Assembly (NCBI RefSeq): GCF_030272615.1
Contig: NC_081409.1
Location: 207,685,190-207,745,189 of the forward strand
Source of the DNA: Cryptomeria japonica
Taxonomy: Eukaryota; Streptophyta; Pinopsida; Cupressales; Cupressaceae
Reading direction: 5' to 3'
DNA: 60,000 nt
In this document: positions 24,486 through 37,272 of the stretch, piece by piece
How the letters are laid out: each line of letters begins with the position of its first letter
Position numbering within the stretch: position 1 is the stretch's first letter
The notes under the pieces: model-generated
What the model saw: the letters and a program-made list of their open reading frames with translations, nothing else
The model's database searches: none
Told to the model about the DNA's origin: nothing
Translations under genes and position numbers: made by a program

Positions 24486-25250
24486 GAGAATATTATAGGT
24501 TGGAATAATAGTAGTAAAACTCGTGCACTAAGGGAGGGAAAGTAGAATTTTGAATTTTGAGTTTTGAAACATACAAAATAATTAAATAATGCAAAATGTT
24601 TATAAAAATGATTATTCAATTAAATAAGCAAATTTATTGAAAAGATAAATAATAATTGTGAAAATTTATGCAACCCCCTAGGTAATTTAAATTTAAAATT
24701 AGGGTCCTGTGAAAATATCCTCTTAATTTTAAATTTTAAATTTTAAATTAGATCTAAGGTTGAAATTAAGGTTAATTTAAATTTAAAATTTAGGGTTGTT
24801 TTAATTAACCACTTATTTTAAATTTTAAATTTTAAATTTGATCCAAGATTGTAATTTTGAATTTGAGGCAGCTCTAAGATGATAAATTCAAAATTTAAAC
24901 AACCCACAAGCTCAATTTTAAATTTAAAAAATTAGGGTTTTGAAATTAACTACTTAATTTTAAAAATTAAAATTGCAAGTAAAAATTTGAATTTTGAAAT
25001 TGGAAAACACTCATTACTGAAATAATAAATCCAAATTAAGAATCTCACACTTGAGGTTAATTTTGAATTTAAAAATTAGGGTTTTAGTGAAATTAACCTC
25101 TAAATTTTAAAATTTGCAAAGAAATCAAACTTGGAAATGAAAAATTGAGTTTTAAATTGCATACACACTCAAATCTGAGAACATAAATAAGAATTAAAGG
25201 TGTATGGAGTTGGGTTCACCAAAATTTAATGATGAAAAATTAGGGTTCCA
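24486..25250. other. AT-rich gypsy leader with AATTTAAATTT repeats
   Basis: No gene. At least six imperfect copies of a motif like AATTTAAATTTAAAATTAGG occur between about 24680 and 25090, often ending in AGGGTTT. They alternate with a mirror form (TTAATTTTAAATTTTAAATT). The block lies between the gag start and the presumed 5' LTR of gypsy H. Confidence 0.6.
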
Positions 25251-26384
25251 CCATTAGATGTATGAAAACCACGAATTTTGCTTGAGTTGACCATTACATT
25301 CAAAAGAGGGAGAATCCAATAGATTCAATCAAAAATTAGCAAAGATTAAGACCGAATACTGATTTGATTGATTAGGAGGTTTCCTCTTTTGTTAGTTGAA
25401 ATGTTGAATTAAGGTAAAGTGTTGAAAATGAAGGTAAAACTAAGAAAATAGTGAGCCACAGACGTGGGATTTTTGCACTGACCTGGATTTGAGAAAAATA
25501 TGTAGATTCAAATTTGATCCTCGAAAAAGCTCCAAAAATGTCAGTATCAGTGTGACCGTCATCCTGGTCCTCCTACTTTTTGGCACACCAAAGAGGGTTG
25601 ATTTGTCTTTGCAAATAGTGCCTATTTTGAAAAGTACAACTTTATACATGTTTCCTTCAAACAAAAGCAAAGGGAAATAGGTTGGGAATAGGGGCTTGCC
25701 TTAGGTTGAACCTGGGTTTTGGAATTAACCATCAAATTGAGATAAAGATAATTTAAATTATTGTAATGGAAGGTTCTCCTTTTGAGGGAGATGTTGAATA
25801 ATGACTAAAAATTAAGTGATATACCTCCTTCGGAAGTTTTGTTTGCCTCCACATGGAATTAGGGCTTGATGAAGTCTTCAACAAAATAGGATGAAGATGT
25901 CTTCTCTAATGCTTGAATCTTGACTTTATTTTTGCTCCTAAGCTTGAAGGAAGACTTATTAATGCTCAAGTGCTCTTGAATGATTAATTGCTTGATGTCA
26001 TTTGTGTTTTCTTGTTAATGGATGCTTCATAGATGATTGATTGATTATCAAATGAGAGGGGAAAACCTCCTTTTATAATTGCCTATTAGATAAATTGCTA
26101 ATTTCTTGACATTAGCTAACATGGAGCAAGAATCCCACTCAAATTTGAAATAGGACCAAGGGATCAAATGGGGCCCAAACTAGTGGGGCAGGGCATGGCG
26201 CCCTAATTCCACCCCTTTTTTAGGGCTTGGATAAGGTGCCTAACGCATAGAATAAGTAAAAAATGATAAAATTCATGAAGGGTATGAGCATAATCTGGTC
26301 CCAATCAGGCCAAGGGGTGCAAATGCTAAGGTAGGGACCCAATGCAATCAAAATTGTACAAAGGTGCAATTTTAGGATGCTACA
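25250..26384 (-). repeat. Probable 5' LTR of gypsy element H
   Basis: In minus orientation the sequence starts TGTAGCATCC at 26384, a plausible gypsy LTR terminus, and has a TATA box about 310 bp in. The inner boundary near 25250 is a guess, as no partner LTR is inside the window to align with. No gene is present. Confidence 0.45.
26070..26077 (-). promoter_or_regulatory. TATA box in presumed gypsy H LTR
   Basis: Minus-strand TATAAAAG, followed by GAGG, lies at a normal distance from the LTR start. It would drive the minus-strand gag read leftwards. Confidence 0.4.
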
Positions 26385-26430
26385 CCTTCAAATTGGGCCA
26401 AATAGCAAATAGAATGCCTATATATCTCAC

Positions 26431-26985
26431 CTATTTGGAAGGACCACCCCATTGAAATTCATATTTGGTAAACCAAATTGGGGAGTATTCCCCCCAACTT
26501 AGCATGATGGATTTAAAGTCAGATATTTTTTCACTAGAGGCATCACAAAAGACCTTTGTCTTATTCATGAGTAAATCCATGTTTTCCTCCTCCATGGCAA
26601 AAAACAAACTAGTGTCATTAGAAAATTGGATATTTAATAAATTTTCTTTGTTAGGAAGGGAAATGTCTCTTACTCTAGGAGATATGAATGAATCTCTAAG
26701 GAAATAAAAGAGAGAATATGAAGCAATGACAAATAGCATAGGGGCCAAAGAGAACCCGTACCTGATTAATCTCTTAGGGGAGAAACACTCTATCACAGAA
26801 CCATTGATATCCACTTGAGAAAATTCATCCTACATCAAGGTTTGAAAAAGATGGAAAAATGATCTCGGAAAGCCAAATGCTTCTAGCATCATTAGCATAA
26901 AAGGCCATTCCACTATGTCATATGCTTATTCAAAATTCAAGAGAAACATGGTTGCATTTTGGCTAGTCTTAGCTCAATTCATGGC
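26431..26985 (-). pseudogene. LINE (non-LTR) reverse transcriptase fragment
   Basis: A minus-strand fragment of an L1-type RT. Upstream, AYDIVEW (about 26920) matches the conserved KAYDRVEW block. The open part 26814-26431 has an INGS motif, then a degraded G(C)PLAP(M)LF block, then FSNDTSLF where the catalytic Y/F-A-D-D is expected, and finally KISDFKS and LSWG. The second position of the catalytic box is changed (S-N-D for A-D-D), and stops occur upstream. Neither the endonuclease nor the 3' tail is seen, so this is a truncated relic next to the gypsy H LTR. Confidence 0.75.
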
Positions 26986-26989
26986 TTCC

Positions 26990-27189
26990 TAGCTAGTTAA
27001 CAATGTGACCATTTATCTTGGCTATGATGTATAAAGGAGTAGGTTCCCCGCTATAAGGAGTATCTAGGGGTGTAAAAGACATGTCATAAGACTTCATCCT
27101 CTAGATAATGGGAAATATATGAGTTATAATGACCATGTTGACATAAGGGCCACCAATTGATGCAGGCTCTAATAATATAGAGATGAAGT
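26990..27189. other. Short non-coding interval
   Basis: Nothing recognisable lies between the LINE fragment and the gypsy D gag remnant. Confidence 0.4.
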
Positions 27190-28447
27190 TTGATGAATGA
27201 GGCTAGAAAGGATTGATGTAGATCTGGAGCTTACTATTGGTCTTATCAACAAACTTTTTAGATTTCTATTTTCAATCACCAACCCAGATAGCACCACCAT
27301 TTATATAATCTTGGATTATACATCAAAGATGTATACAATACTTGATTTAATATCTAAGAACATGGTGATATTGATAGAATTTGAAACCATCATACCACTT
27401 AGGGTATGGTCTATTTTCAAGTAGTGGTCTGATTTCAATAAGGGTTACAAGATTATACTTTAATAATTTTTGTATTATACTTAGATAGGAATTAGAAAAT
27501 TTAGTGAAACTCAATTCCGTTGTGGTTCCTGCATAGATCTCAAAGTTTCTAGACACAAAGTTATGACATTCACGACAACTTTGTTCTTTTTAGACCTTCT
27601 TGAAGAAGACACACACCCAAATGCATCAACACAAGAGCTCAAAGAAGATTCTTTGAATTGAGTCAGTGTATGTTGATAGTCAATGAGTGTGAAATAAATA
27701 TTTAGTAAAATTTGAATAATGAGATCAAGAGCTAATTTATCCCTCAATGCCAACTACAAATTTCCAATAAAAAATTATCTGCAAATCACTACTTGGTGGG
27801 GCAAAGGGGATCTTTGTAGAGATTGACTAATAACAAGAAAGTAAATCAGTAACCCTCTCATTACGTTTTTTCTTCTAGTGAATGAGGTCTTCTATGGTGA
27901 CCTTGCTTCCAATGTTTGCTTGAAACCATGTACGAAAGGCATCCATGAGTTGATAAAATGATTTAATAGAATAATCAAGTAATTAATTATATCATTCTAG
28001 CATAGTTCCCTTAAGGGACAAAGAGAATAACTTCAACAACATGAAATCCAAACTATGATAATCATTTCAAATAGCCATGACATAATTGATGTGAACATTA
28101 GGATCTCCTTCTCAATTATATTGATAAATTTCAATGTCTCGTCTACTTGGGGGGTGATGGTGTGTAAGATGCTCAAGTCAAGTGGATTGCAATGATAGTA
28201 AAAAGACAAAAAAATATTAATTGGTAGTAGATGCAAGGGTGGTAAGTTATTGCTACAATTGTCTCATGTTTTTCAAAATGGTGTTTAAAACTAGGTTATT
28301 AGATGGAGCTGGTGGAGGCAGAGCAATAGAGGCATGGGCATGAACACCACTCCCAATACCTATGCCATGACCAATACCAGCACCTGCACTAACATTAGCC
28401 AAAGTAGCCTATGTAGTGGAACCAAAGGTAAATAAATTAGTAGCCAT
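27190..28447 (-). pseudogene. Gypsy element D gag, heavily decayed
   Basis: A minus-strand gag running from an ATG at 28445-28447. The N-terminus is Gly/Ala/His-rich (28420-28330). After a degraded linker, the capsid block has EGDPNVHINYVMAI near 28110, LLKLFSLSLKGTMLE near 28020 and VTIEDLIH near 27890. Further down are a degenerate YQYH zinc-like motif near 27380 and INGGAIWVGD near 27290, the usual end of this gag type. More than ten stops and several frameshifts are present. The family differs from gypsy H in sequence. No protease or pol is seen below it. Confidence 0.65.
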
Positions 28448-28468
28448 GCTTATATTTCAAGGGCATAT

Positions 28469-29716
28469 TGTTAGCAACAATCAAGAAGGAAGACTGAGAG
28501 GGGGGGTGAATTAGTCTTCACCAAAAATCAGATAATCAAACACCAAAGCATTAATTGATAAACTGTAGAAACTAAAAGATAAGAAAATGAATAACACAAC
28601 ACACAACACTAGAATATTTGACATGGAAAACTTGTTCAAGGGAAAAACCACGGTGGGAACCTACCAACAATAACATGATACTTTGCAGTAGTATGCAAAA
28701 ATATTACAATGGGGAATGCACATCCATTCAAGCACATTTCCTAGGCTCACTGCCCAAAAGATATATGCCGAGAAGGCTTCAACCCTTAGGTAATTCTTGT
28801 CGACTTACAAAATGAATTAGATTACAATTCCAAATAAATGAATTGTAATAGTAGCATCTACATATACCAGATGATAGTTCTGGTTAAGCACAGTTGTCTG
28901 CTCTGCAACATCGATCTCACCACAACTCTTCCCCGAATGATATAGCTCTTGTTCACACATAAAAATCTCTCTAATAATGTAGACATAATATCAACACCTA
29001 AATTACATAAGTATATCACCTATATATACAAATCATCAACCTTGATAGCAAGGTTGGTTAAACCCTCAACTCATAAATACAAAAATTATATTACACAATA
29101 AAAGATCAACCACCAAAACAATATTATGATTTACATTACATATCATGGACCTAATTCAAATTCCCAACTGATTACATCCATCAAAAATTGTGCCAAGATC
29201 AACCGCAACACGTTACACCACCAGAATACCGCATAATACATAAATGAACACTGGTTGATAAAAATCACCAAAAACTCGCACAAAGATCAATGTGGATCAT
29301 AAAAAAAATAGGAAATGATTAGGAGACACCAACAAACATGTTAGAATTATCCAGAACAATTGCACCAACACCTCAAATCAAATCTTTATCGGTCAACGTC
29401 TCAAAGCTCAAGAACATAACCAAACAACAACTGTCATTAAGAAAGATAACTTGCGGGTCACCAAATCATGAACCATCTAAAATGAAGATACACAAGATCA
29501 TCCCAAGAAAAATCCCAAAATCTCAGTACAATATCTGATCATACCAAAATACACCAGAGGAAATACCAATAGGAACACCAAGAACCAATGACCAAAGATC
29601 AGCAAACCGGATCATAAAACATTTCCAAAATAACAAAAAATAACCCATAAGAATATCTTGATATCAATGACAACAACATATCCAAATTCAACAACCAAAT
29701 CTAATAGACTACAACA
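28469..29716 (-). repeat. Copia E 3' LTR (1248 bp)
   Basis: Pairs with 34292-35584. On the + strand it starts TGTTAGCAACAATC, with a G-rich tract at 28499-28506, and ends TAGACTACAACA. A TATA-like element lies at 29020-29030 (minus). Confidence 0.9.
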
Positions 29717-29734
29717 ATCTCCTCCTTTGGCATT
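29717..29734 (-). other. Polypurine tract of copia E
   Basis: Minus-strand CCAAAGGAGGAGAT directly precedes the LTR start. Further CAAAGGGGGAGA copies lie near 29845 and 29900. Confidence 0.75.
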
Positions 29735-30099
29735 GATGTCAACATATCAATGTGAAAAACAGTCAATGCAAATAAATAAGATATCACCAGCAAATTCCCC
29801 CTAAGATCAAGATAGATAATGAAGTTTTTCACATGATCTCTCCCCCTTTGACAGCAATGCCAAAGTTCTCCAAAAATATAAAACCAAACACATTCTCCCC
29901 CTTTGAATATGAAACACAGATCTCTCTCCTCCAAAACACAGAAATATGAATCTTTCACAACCAAATCAATAGACTACTCCAATAGAGGAGCAACATCAAC
30001 AGATCAATCTAGATAAAAATAATAAGGCTCTAAATTCCACTGGATCGATACAATTCAACGCATCTAGTTCTCATCAAGAGGGGTGGTTACCCCTAGCTT

Positions 30100-33000
30100 A
30101 TCTCTCAAATAGACAAATGTATCTGTAGGAAAAAGGCTTATTAAAAAATATCAGCAATTTGTTCCTTTGTAGATACATATTCCAACTTCACCTTATATTC
30201 ACTGACTTGCTCTTTCAATTAATTTTATTTGATTGATATATGCTTAGTCTTTGAATGTTGTACCGAATTCTTTGACATGTTAATAGCACTAGAATTATCA
30301 CAGTATATAATAGTAGGCTCATCATATATTATTCTGATATCTTTCAACATTTGCTTCATCCAAACTATCTGAGTGCAATTACTAGTAGCAGCAATGTACT
30401 CATCTTCAGCAATAGACAAAGATATTAAGTCTTGTTTCTTTCTATCCCATGAAACCAACTTCTTACACACAAAGAATGCTCCACCGGTAGTGCTCTTCTA
30501 GTCATCTACATCACCTACCCAATCTACATTAGTGTAAGCACATAACATGAAATCATCTTTCTTAGGATACCATAAACCAAAATCCATAGTTCCCTTGAAT
30601 ATTCTTTTAACATTAGTAACATGACTTTCCTTCGGATCGGCTAGATATCTAGCAGCCATACAAACAACATGCATAATGTCAGGCCTAGTCTGAGTAAGAT
30701 ATAATAATCGACCAACCATAGATATGTACAAACTCTGATTAGCTCTAGGAGATTAATCATTTTTAGATAATTTACAACCAATCACCATAGGAGTTCCAAC
30801 CGGTTTGGAATCATCTACTCCAAACTTCTTCAACAATTTCTTCACATACTTAGTTTGAGATATAAAGATACCTTTTTCTATCTGTGCAATCTGCAAACCT
30901 AAGAAAAATTTCATCTCACCAATCATAAACATTTCAAATTTTTTTTGCATCACTGGCAAAGTTCATACTCATATCATCATGACCACCAAAAATAATGTCA
31001 TCAATAAAGACTTCAACAATCAAAATGTTATCATTTTCAATTTTAAAGTACAAATTACTATCAGTAGCACCTTTAGTGAATCCTAATTTCAACAAGTATT
31101 TATCTAATCTACAATACCAGGTTCTAGGGGCTTGTTTTAATCCATAAAGTGCTTTCTTCAACTTGCATACTATATCACCATCATCCAATAGTAAACATCT
31201 ATTAGGTCATTCAATGTAGACTTCTTCTAGATCACCATTCAAAAATGCAGATTTGACATATATCTGATATACCTTGAAATCTTTGTAAGTGGCATAGGCA
31301 AGTAACAACCTAACAGCTTCAATTCTGGAAACTGAAGCAAAAGTTTCTTCATAATCAATTCCTTCTTGCTGTGAATACCCTTTTTAGACTAGTCTAGCTT
31401 TATTTCTAACTACTTCATCGACTTCATTCAATTTGTTCCTAAAAACCCATTTAGTACTAATAACATTTTTATCCTTAGGTCTAGGCACAAGTTCCCAAGC
31501 ATTATTCTTTTCAATTTGATCTAATTCTTCTTCCATGGCCCTTATCCAATTCTCATCTTTATAAGCTTCAATAATATCTTTAGGTTCAACTTTGAATATA
31601 AAACATACCTCTTATGCAACTAACCTTCTTCTAGTCATCACACCTTTATTCTTATCACCAATAATCTAATTCTAAGAGTGATTTAATCTAACATACCTCA
31701 GAGTCTTCTGATTCTCTGATTCCTACACATCATCACCAGCAATAGAAAACATCTAGATTAATAGTCTCTGTCTCTACCAGATCATTCTGCTTAGGTCCTT
31801 CAAGCTGAATAGGAGCTAAAACAACATGTTGACCTTCATCATAAAATTTGATCTCCTTTCCAAGGTTCTCATCCACCTTCACATATGCACTCTCAACAAT
31901 CTTTCTCAATCTCTTTTTATAGCACCGATGGGCTTTACTCTTTATGGAATATCTCAAAAAGATACCTTCATCACTTCTAGCATCAAACTTTCTAATAGCC
32001 TCATCTCTCTTGATATGACATTCGCTACCAAAAACTTTGAAATATTTCATAGTAGGAACATAACCAAACCAAAGCTCATAAGGGGTCTTACCGGTATCAC
32101 CTTTGATATGAACTCTGTTAAATGTGTAGACTGGAGTGCTAATGGCTTCTCTCCAATAGATCTTCAGAACATTTCCTTCAATCAACATAGTCCTTGTAGC
32201 ATCCAAAACAATACGTTTATTCCTTTCAACAACTCCATTCTATTATGGGGTTCTAGGAGCGGAAAGATGTCTTCTAATTCCATGCATCTCACAAAAAGAA
32301 TTGAACTCACTGGAATAAAATTCTCCACCTCTATCAGATCTCAAACACTTCAGTTTCAATCCAGACTTTGTTTCAACTTTAGCTTTGAATATCTTAAATT
32401 TCTCAAATGCTTTCGATTTCTCCTTCAAAAAGACAACCCACATCATCCTAGAATAATCATCAATTAGTAGCATAAAGTATCTATCTCCCTGCACATTTCT
32501 AAAATTTGTAGGTCCACAGAGGTCAGTATGCACAAGATCCAACAATCCATTTGATGTATATTGTTTCTTCTTGAAATAAATTATTATTTTCTTACCCAAC
32601 TGACATTCCTTACATACTGGATTAACAGGTTTAACAATCTTAGGTAGATCTCTAACAACATGTGTAGAACTAATATTGATCAGTGAATAAAAATTTACAT
32701 GACATGTGCTTCTATGCCATAACCAACTCTCATCTATCTTAGCAATCAAACAACTTTTCTCGCTTGCATTCAAATGAAAAATGTTACCTTCAATCTTAGT
32801 CCCAAATGCAATCTCTATACCTAAGGCATTCAAGATTTTGCATTTACCATCCTTGAATTGTAGATCATAACCCTTGTCAACCATTTGTCCATCACTCAAA
32901 AGATTATGCTTCAAACCTTCAACATACAAGACATCATCGGTGTTATGCTTACCATCAAAAGAAATAGAACCTCTCCCATGGATTACATAGGCTTTGTCAT

Positions 33001-34234
33001 CTCCAAATATGACTATTCCACCATCATACTTTTCCATACTTACAAATTTGCTTTTATCACCAGTCATATGATGTGAACAACTATTGTCAATCACCCATAC
33101 ACTCTTTTCTTCAACTTTTGCAGCCAAAGCCTTTTCTTCAACAGAACAATTAGTGGAATCAATAGGCATAGGTCCATCTTCCTTAATGTCAATAAACACA
33201 ACTTCATCTCCTTCTGATTATTCATCTGTATCACATTCATCTATAGCATAATAATATTTCTTCTAGTTCCTAAACTTTCAGTTAGACTTATAAGGATTAT
33301 CATACTTCTCAGGCTTCTCATATCTATCATTCCTATCAGACTTATCAGACTTATCATGTCTGCCATACTTAGCCATTCTCTCCAGACATCTAGAAGCAAA
33401 TTTCCTATCTTATTGTAAATAAAACATTTCAAAGGCAACTTTCCATCATACTTACCGGCACCTTTAGGCAATCTTCAGGAAATCAATGCTTCAATCTCAT
33501 CAAGCTTTCTCTCTTTGTTTGCAATCTCTCTTCTTTCTCTTTCATAACTAGATATCCTGTACTCATCCAGATCATAGTTATTCTTACCGGATATAGATGT
33601 TGATGCCTTAAATGTTGTCTCAGACTTTCCTTGTGATTCTCCAAATTCGCTCAGCTCAAATCCAATAATTTTTCCAGCCAACATAACTCTTGTTACTATA
33701 GTTACACTCTGGATCTCATCTATAGTAGCAACCTTATGTTTGTAACAAGGAGGAAAAGATCTCAACACCTTAGTAACAATCTCATCTTCCTCAATCATCC
33801 CATCAGCACATTTGATACCAAGGACAAGCTCATTCACCTTAGCCATGTATGAATGTATGTTCTCATCATCTCCCATCTTCGATATCTCATACTTTACTTT
33901 CAATCTCTGCAACTTAGCAACTGTCACTTGACTATCACCTTCATACAGGATCTCGAGCTTCACCTAGATCTCATGTTTGGTCTGAAGTTCCATTACGTTT
34001 GTCATTTCAAAATCAGTCAGGGCATTGAGTAATGCTTCCTTTCCTCTGATATTATATTCAGCTTCCTTAACTTCATCAAGAGTGGATGGTCCATTCTAAG
34101 AAACAACATAGACATTCTTAGTAATCTTCTCCAAGACATTTCAAGTGCACCTCCATCCAGTTCTTCTACACAATATAGTTGCTTCCATCAAACCTCAAAT
34201 TGTCCTTCTTGAAAAGAATACCTTGATCTTCCAT
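30100..34234 (-). pseudogene. Copia E gag-pol polyprotein, broken
   Basis: The frame begins at ATG 34232-34234, about 45 bp inside the primer site. Gag runs to a degenerate zinc knuckle near 33430-33390 (CFIYNKIGN instead of C..C....H), where the frame shifts. The protease motif reads IDNSCSHHM near 33095, so the catalytic DSG is changed to DNS. The integrase (32760-32250) keeps its WLWH...CKEC zinc region and the SAPRTP end. RT pieces lie at 31500-30750, with FIDD near 31005 and a PRTWY segment near 31110. RNase H is at 30700-30225 with CDNSSAIN near 30300. At least three frames are used. Non-functional. Confidence 0.85.
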
Positions 34235-34277
34235 CCTGGATCTTCCTAAGTGATTAAGCTTTTACAAGAGGATATAG

Positions 34278-34290
34278 CTCTGATACCAAT
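34278..34290 (-). other. Primer-binding site of copia E
   Basis: Minus-strand TTGGTATCAGAGC lies one to two bases inside the 5' LTR end, complementary to initiator methionine tRNA. Confidence 0.85.
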
Positions 34291-34291
34291 T

Positions 34292-35584
34292 GTTAGCAGC
34301 AATAAAGAAGGAAGACTAAGAGGGGGGGTGAATGAGTCTTCACTAAAAATCAAATAATCAAACACCAAAGCATAAACTGATAAATTGTAGCAACTGAAAG
34401 ATAAGCAAACGAACATCACAACACACAACACCAAGATTCTTGACATGGAAAACCCGATAAAGGGAAAAACCATGAAGGTAACCTACCCACAATAAGATGA
34501 TACTTTGTAGTAGTATGTGAAAATATTACAATGGGAAATGCATATGCATTCAGACATACTTTGTAGTAGTATGTGAAAATATTACAATGGGGAATGCACA
34601 TGCATTCAGGCATACTGCCTAGGTTCACCGCCCAAAAGATATATGCCCAAATATCTCCAACCCTCAGGGAAGTCTCACTGACTTACAAAATAAATCGGAC
34701 TACAATCTTGATGAAATGAACTGTAATAGTAGCATCTACATATGCCAGATGACAGCCTGTTCTTCAACACCGATCTCACCACAACTCTTCGTCGAATGAT
34801 ATAGCTCTTGTTTGCACATACAACTCTCTCTGATAATGTAGACATGATACCGACACCTAAATTACAATAGTATATCACCTATATATACAAATCATCAACC
34901 TTGATAGCAAGGTTGGCTAAACCCTCAACCCTCAACTCATAAGTATAAAAATTACATTACACGATACAAAGATCAACCATCGGACCAATACTATGATATA
35001 CATTATATAGTATGAACCTAATTCAAATTCCCAAATGATTACATCCACCAAAATTCATGCCAAGATCAACCACAACACATTACACCACCAGAAATGCCAC
35101 ATAACACATAAATGAACACCGGTTGATAGAAATCACAAAAAAATCGTACAAATATCAATTCAGATCATCAAAACAAATAGGACATGATTAGGAGACACCA
35201 AAAAACATGTTAGAATCATCTAAAATAGTTGCACCAACACCTCAAATCAAATCTTCATCAGTCAACGTCTCAAAGCTCAAGATCACAACAAAACAACAAT
35301 TGTCATGAAGAAAGATAACTTGCAGGTCACCAAATCACGAACCATCTGAAATTAAGATACACAAGATCATCCCAAGCAAGATCCCAAAATATCAACCCAA
35401 GATCTGCTCATACCAGAATATACCGGAGGAAATACCGATAGGAACACCAAGAACTGGTGACCAAAGAACAACAAACCAGACCAGAAAATCTTCCCAAACT
35501 CACCGAAATAACCCACAGAAATATGTTGACATCAATGACAACAACATATCCAAATTCAACAACCAAATCTAATAGACTACAACA
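34292..35584 (-). repeat. Copia E 5' LTR (1293 bp)
   Basis: Pairs with 28469-29716. It has a 56-bp tandem duplication (34500-34555 and 34556-34611) that is single in the 3' LTR, so it arose after insertion or in one LTR only. The TATA-like TATATATAGG is at 34880-34888 (minus). Confidence 0.9.
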
Positions 35585-35589
35585 CATAC

Positions 35590-36432
35590 AAGATACATTG
35601 ATAGTAGGTATAGTGCCACTCGATAATGGATCAATAGTAGGTCCACCATCCACTGTATGGACTGACACTCCAAGGATATCAACACCAAGGTATGTCACAA
35701 TTCTATTAGACCGATCATCCTGGGTGTAAGTCTTGACAAGTGGTACATGAGATCTGAGTGCATATATGCTAAAATAAAATGCATGGAAAGGACATTAGAA
35801 GCTACTCATATAGCAGCCCAAGGCCATCAAATTTTGCTTTACACTTGCCATAGCCCAATGTTGGCACAAAGGATCATCACACGTCTTTTATGGGTCACCA
35901 GAGTACCAATAAGTACAACTTAGGTTGAGAATGAATCCACAAAATAGATCCGAGTAGGATTTGTTTATAAAATAACCACATTTAAATGCATTATGCAGCT
36001 TAAAGATCCAAAAGCTCAGTCATTTCAAGACGTTATGGTAAGATTTTATCAATGTTGCAATGCATCTTCTTCATAAAGTGCAAAACAATCCTGCTCTCTA
36101 CAAAATTAAAAATGCAGAGACCACTATCATAGTAGGAACTCACTATGATGTCTTATTTTTTAATACTACATATGTATCAAATAATTATGTAAGTACAACT
36201 CTTTTCAAAATCTGATTATGCCATTGAAACTTTTCAAAAAGTTATATATTTACAACTCTTTCATCTTGATGAAAAATGAAAATGGAAATTATAAGTTATC
36301 GATATGATTTCATAATATAACTCAGATCATAAATCATTTCATAACGTATCAAAGAAGATGGTTAGCATATGAAACATAAATAAGAAAACATAAAAACTTC
36401 AATGCTATCAGATTTCCATAATCCATGTTGTA
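35590..36432. other. Non-coding interval right of copia E
   Basis: No gene or clear repeat is recognised. It probably contains the leader or LTR of gypsy D, since E inserted just upstream of D's gag. I see no terminus or primer site I can support. Confidence 0.3.
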
Positions 36433-36515
36433 ATTCTTATAATGCTTCTAGATTTGATTGTGTGCAATATTTCCACAATCTTGCACACAATCAAATCTAG
36501 AAGCATTATAAGAAT
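36433..36515. repeat. Perfect 35-bp inverted repeat with 13-nt loop
   Basis: The left arm 36433-36467 (starting ATTCTTATAATGCTTC) is exactly the reverse complement of 36481-36515. An RNA across it would fold into a long perfect hairpin. It overlaps a tandem duplication on its right. Its origin could be template switching during replication or a small foldback element. Confidence 0.92.
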
Positions 36516-36607
36516 GAAAACTTCACTTCCCTATCCATGCCCACAATCTTGCACACAATCAAATCTAGAAGCATTATAAGAATGAAAACTTCACTTCCCT
36601 ATCCACG
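36473..36607. repeat. 68-bp tandem duplication
   Basis: Units 36473-36540 and 36541-36607 both start CCACAATCTTGCACACAATC and differ at only a base or two. The right arm of the inverted repeat is therefore present twice. Confidence 0.92.
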
Positions 36608-36779
36608 TCAAGTTCACCAAATGATGCCATGAAATTGGGGATTAGTGGAAAACCAATATGATTTCATCTAAATAACATGCTCAATCATAAACATAATGAA
36701 CTCAAACCCTTTCAAAATATATCAAAAAAGATTAGTTAAACAAGAAGCTAACTAGGAAATAAACAAAACGAAATGAACT

Positions 36780-37272
36780 TCCCCATGATGCTCCCTTTTC
36801 CATGGCTCTTATTTGTGCTCCTCCTCTCCAAGATCCTGCTACTATGTGGAGTATGCCCTCAATTTAAGCACTAGCACAATGGGATACCAAATGGAGGATG
36901 AGAGATGATTGATTATGGTCAAGTGTTGAATGAGGATGAAAATGAAGTATTAGAGGTTAAATAGCACTTCCAACAAGTGGAAGAGCTAGAAGATAATACA
37001 ATGGCTTCCTACAAAACATTAAAATTCTAAGTAACAATGATAATGCATGGGTAACTCTTGTGTGTGTGTGTGTGTACCACAACAATGAAGGAATGAGCTC
37101 TACTTATAGAGAAAATGGGCAAATGAAGGGTTGCGATGGATTTATCTTAAGGGATAGTATTGAATCATCCTCAATCCATGTGACAATTTCAAACCAATCC
37201 TATGTTGTTAAGTGTCAACATAAGAAGGCTCAAGAGGAGAGAGAAGAGGCATTAAATACATGAGGGTACATG
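36780..37272 (-). repeat. Gypsy-type LTR G1, left part
   Basis: The sequence left of F continues on F's other side (44719-45479). It resembles the LTR at about 51380-52446 around the shared GAGCTCTACTTATAGAGAAAATGG-like block (here 37096-37119). A minus-strand TATA-like box is at 37100-37112. A GT microsatellite lies at 37060-37075. The outer boundary is not resolved. The last five bases, ACATG (37268-37272), are the target duplication of F. Confidence 0.5.

Larger units (their letters stand above)
28469..35584 (-). mobile_element. Ty1/copia element E
   Basis: A full-length copia element in minus orientation. Its 3' LTR is 28469-29716 and its 5' LTR 34292-35584. The internal region has gag to RNase H in copia order. 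The flanks are CATAT (28464-28468) and CATAC (35585-35589), a 5-bp target duplication with one mismatch. It inserted 21 bp upstream of the gag start of gypsy D. Frameshifts and many stops make it inactive. Confidence 0.88.
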
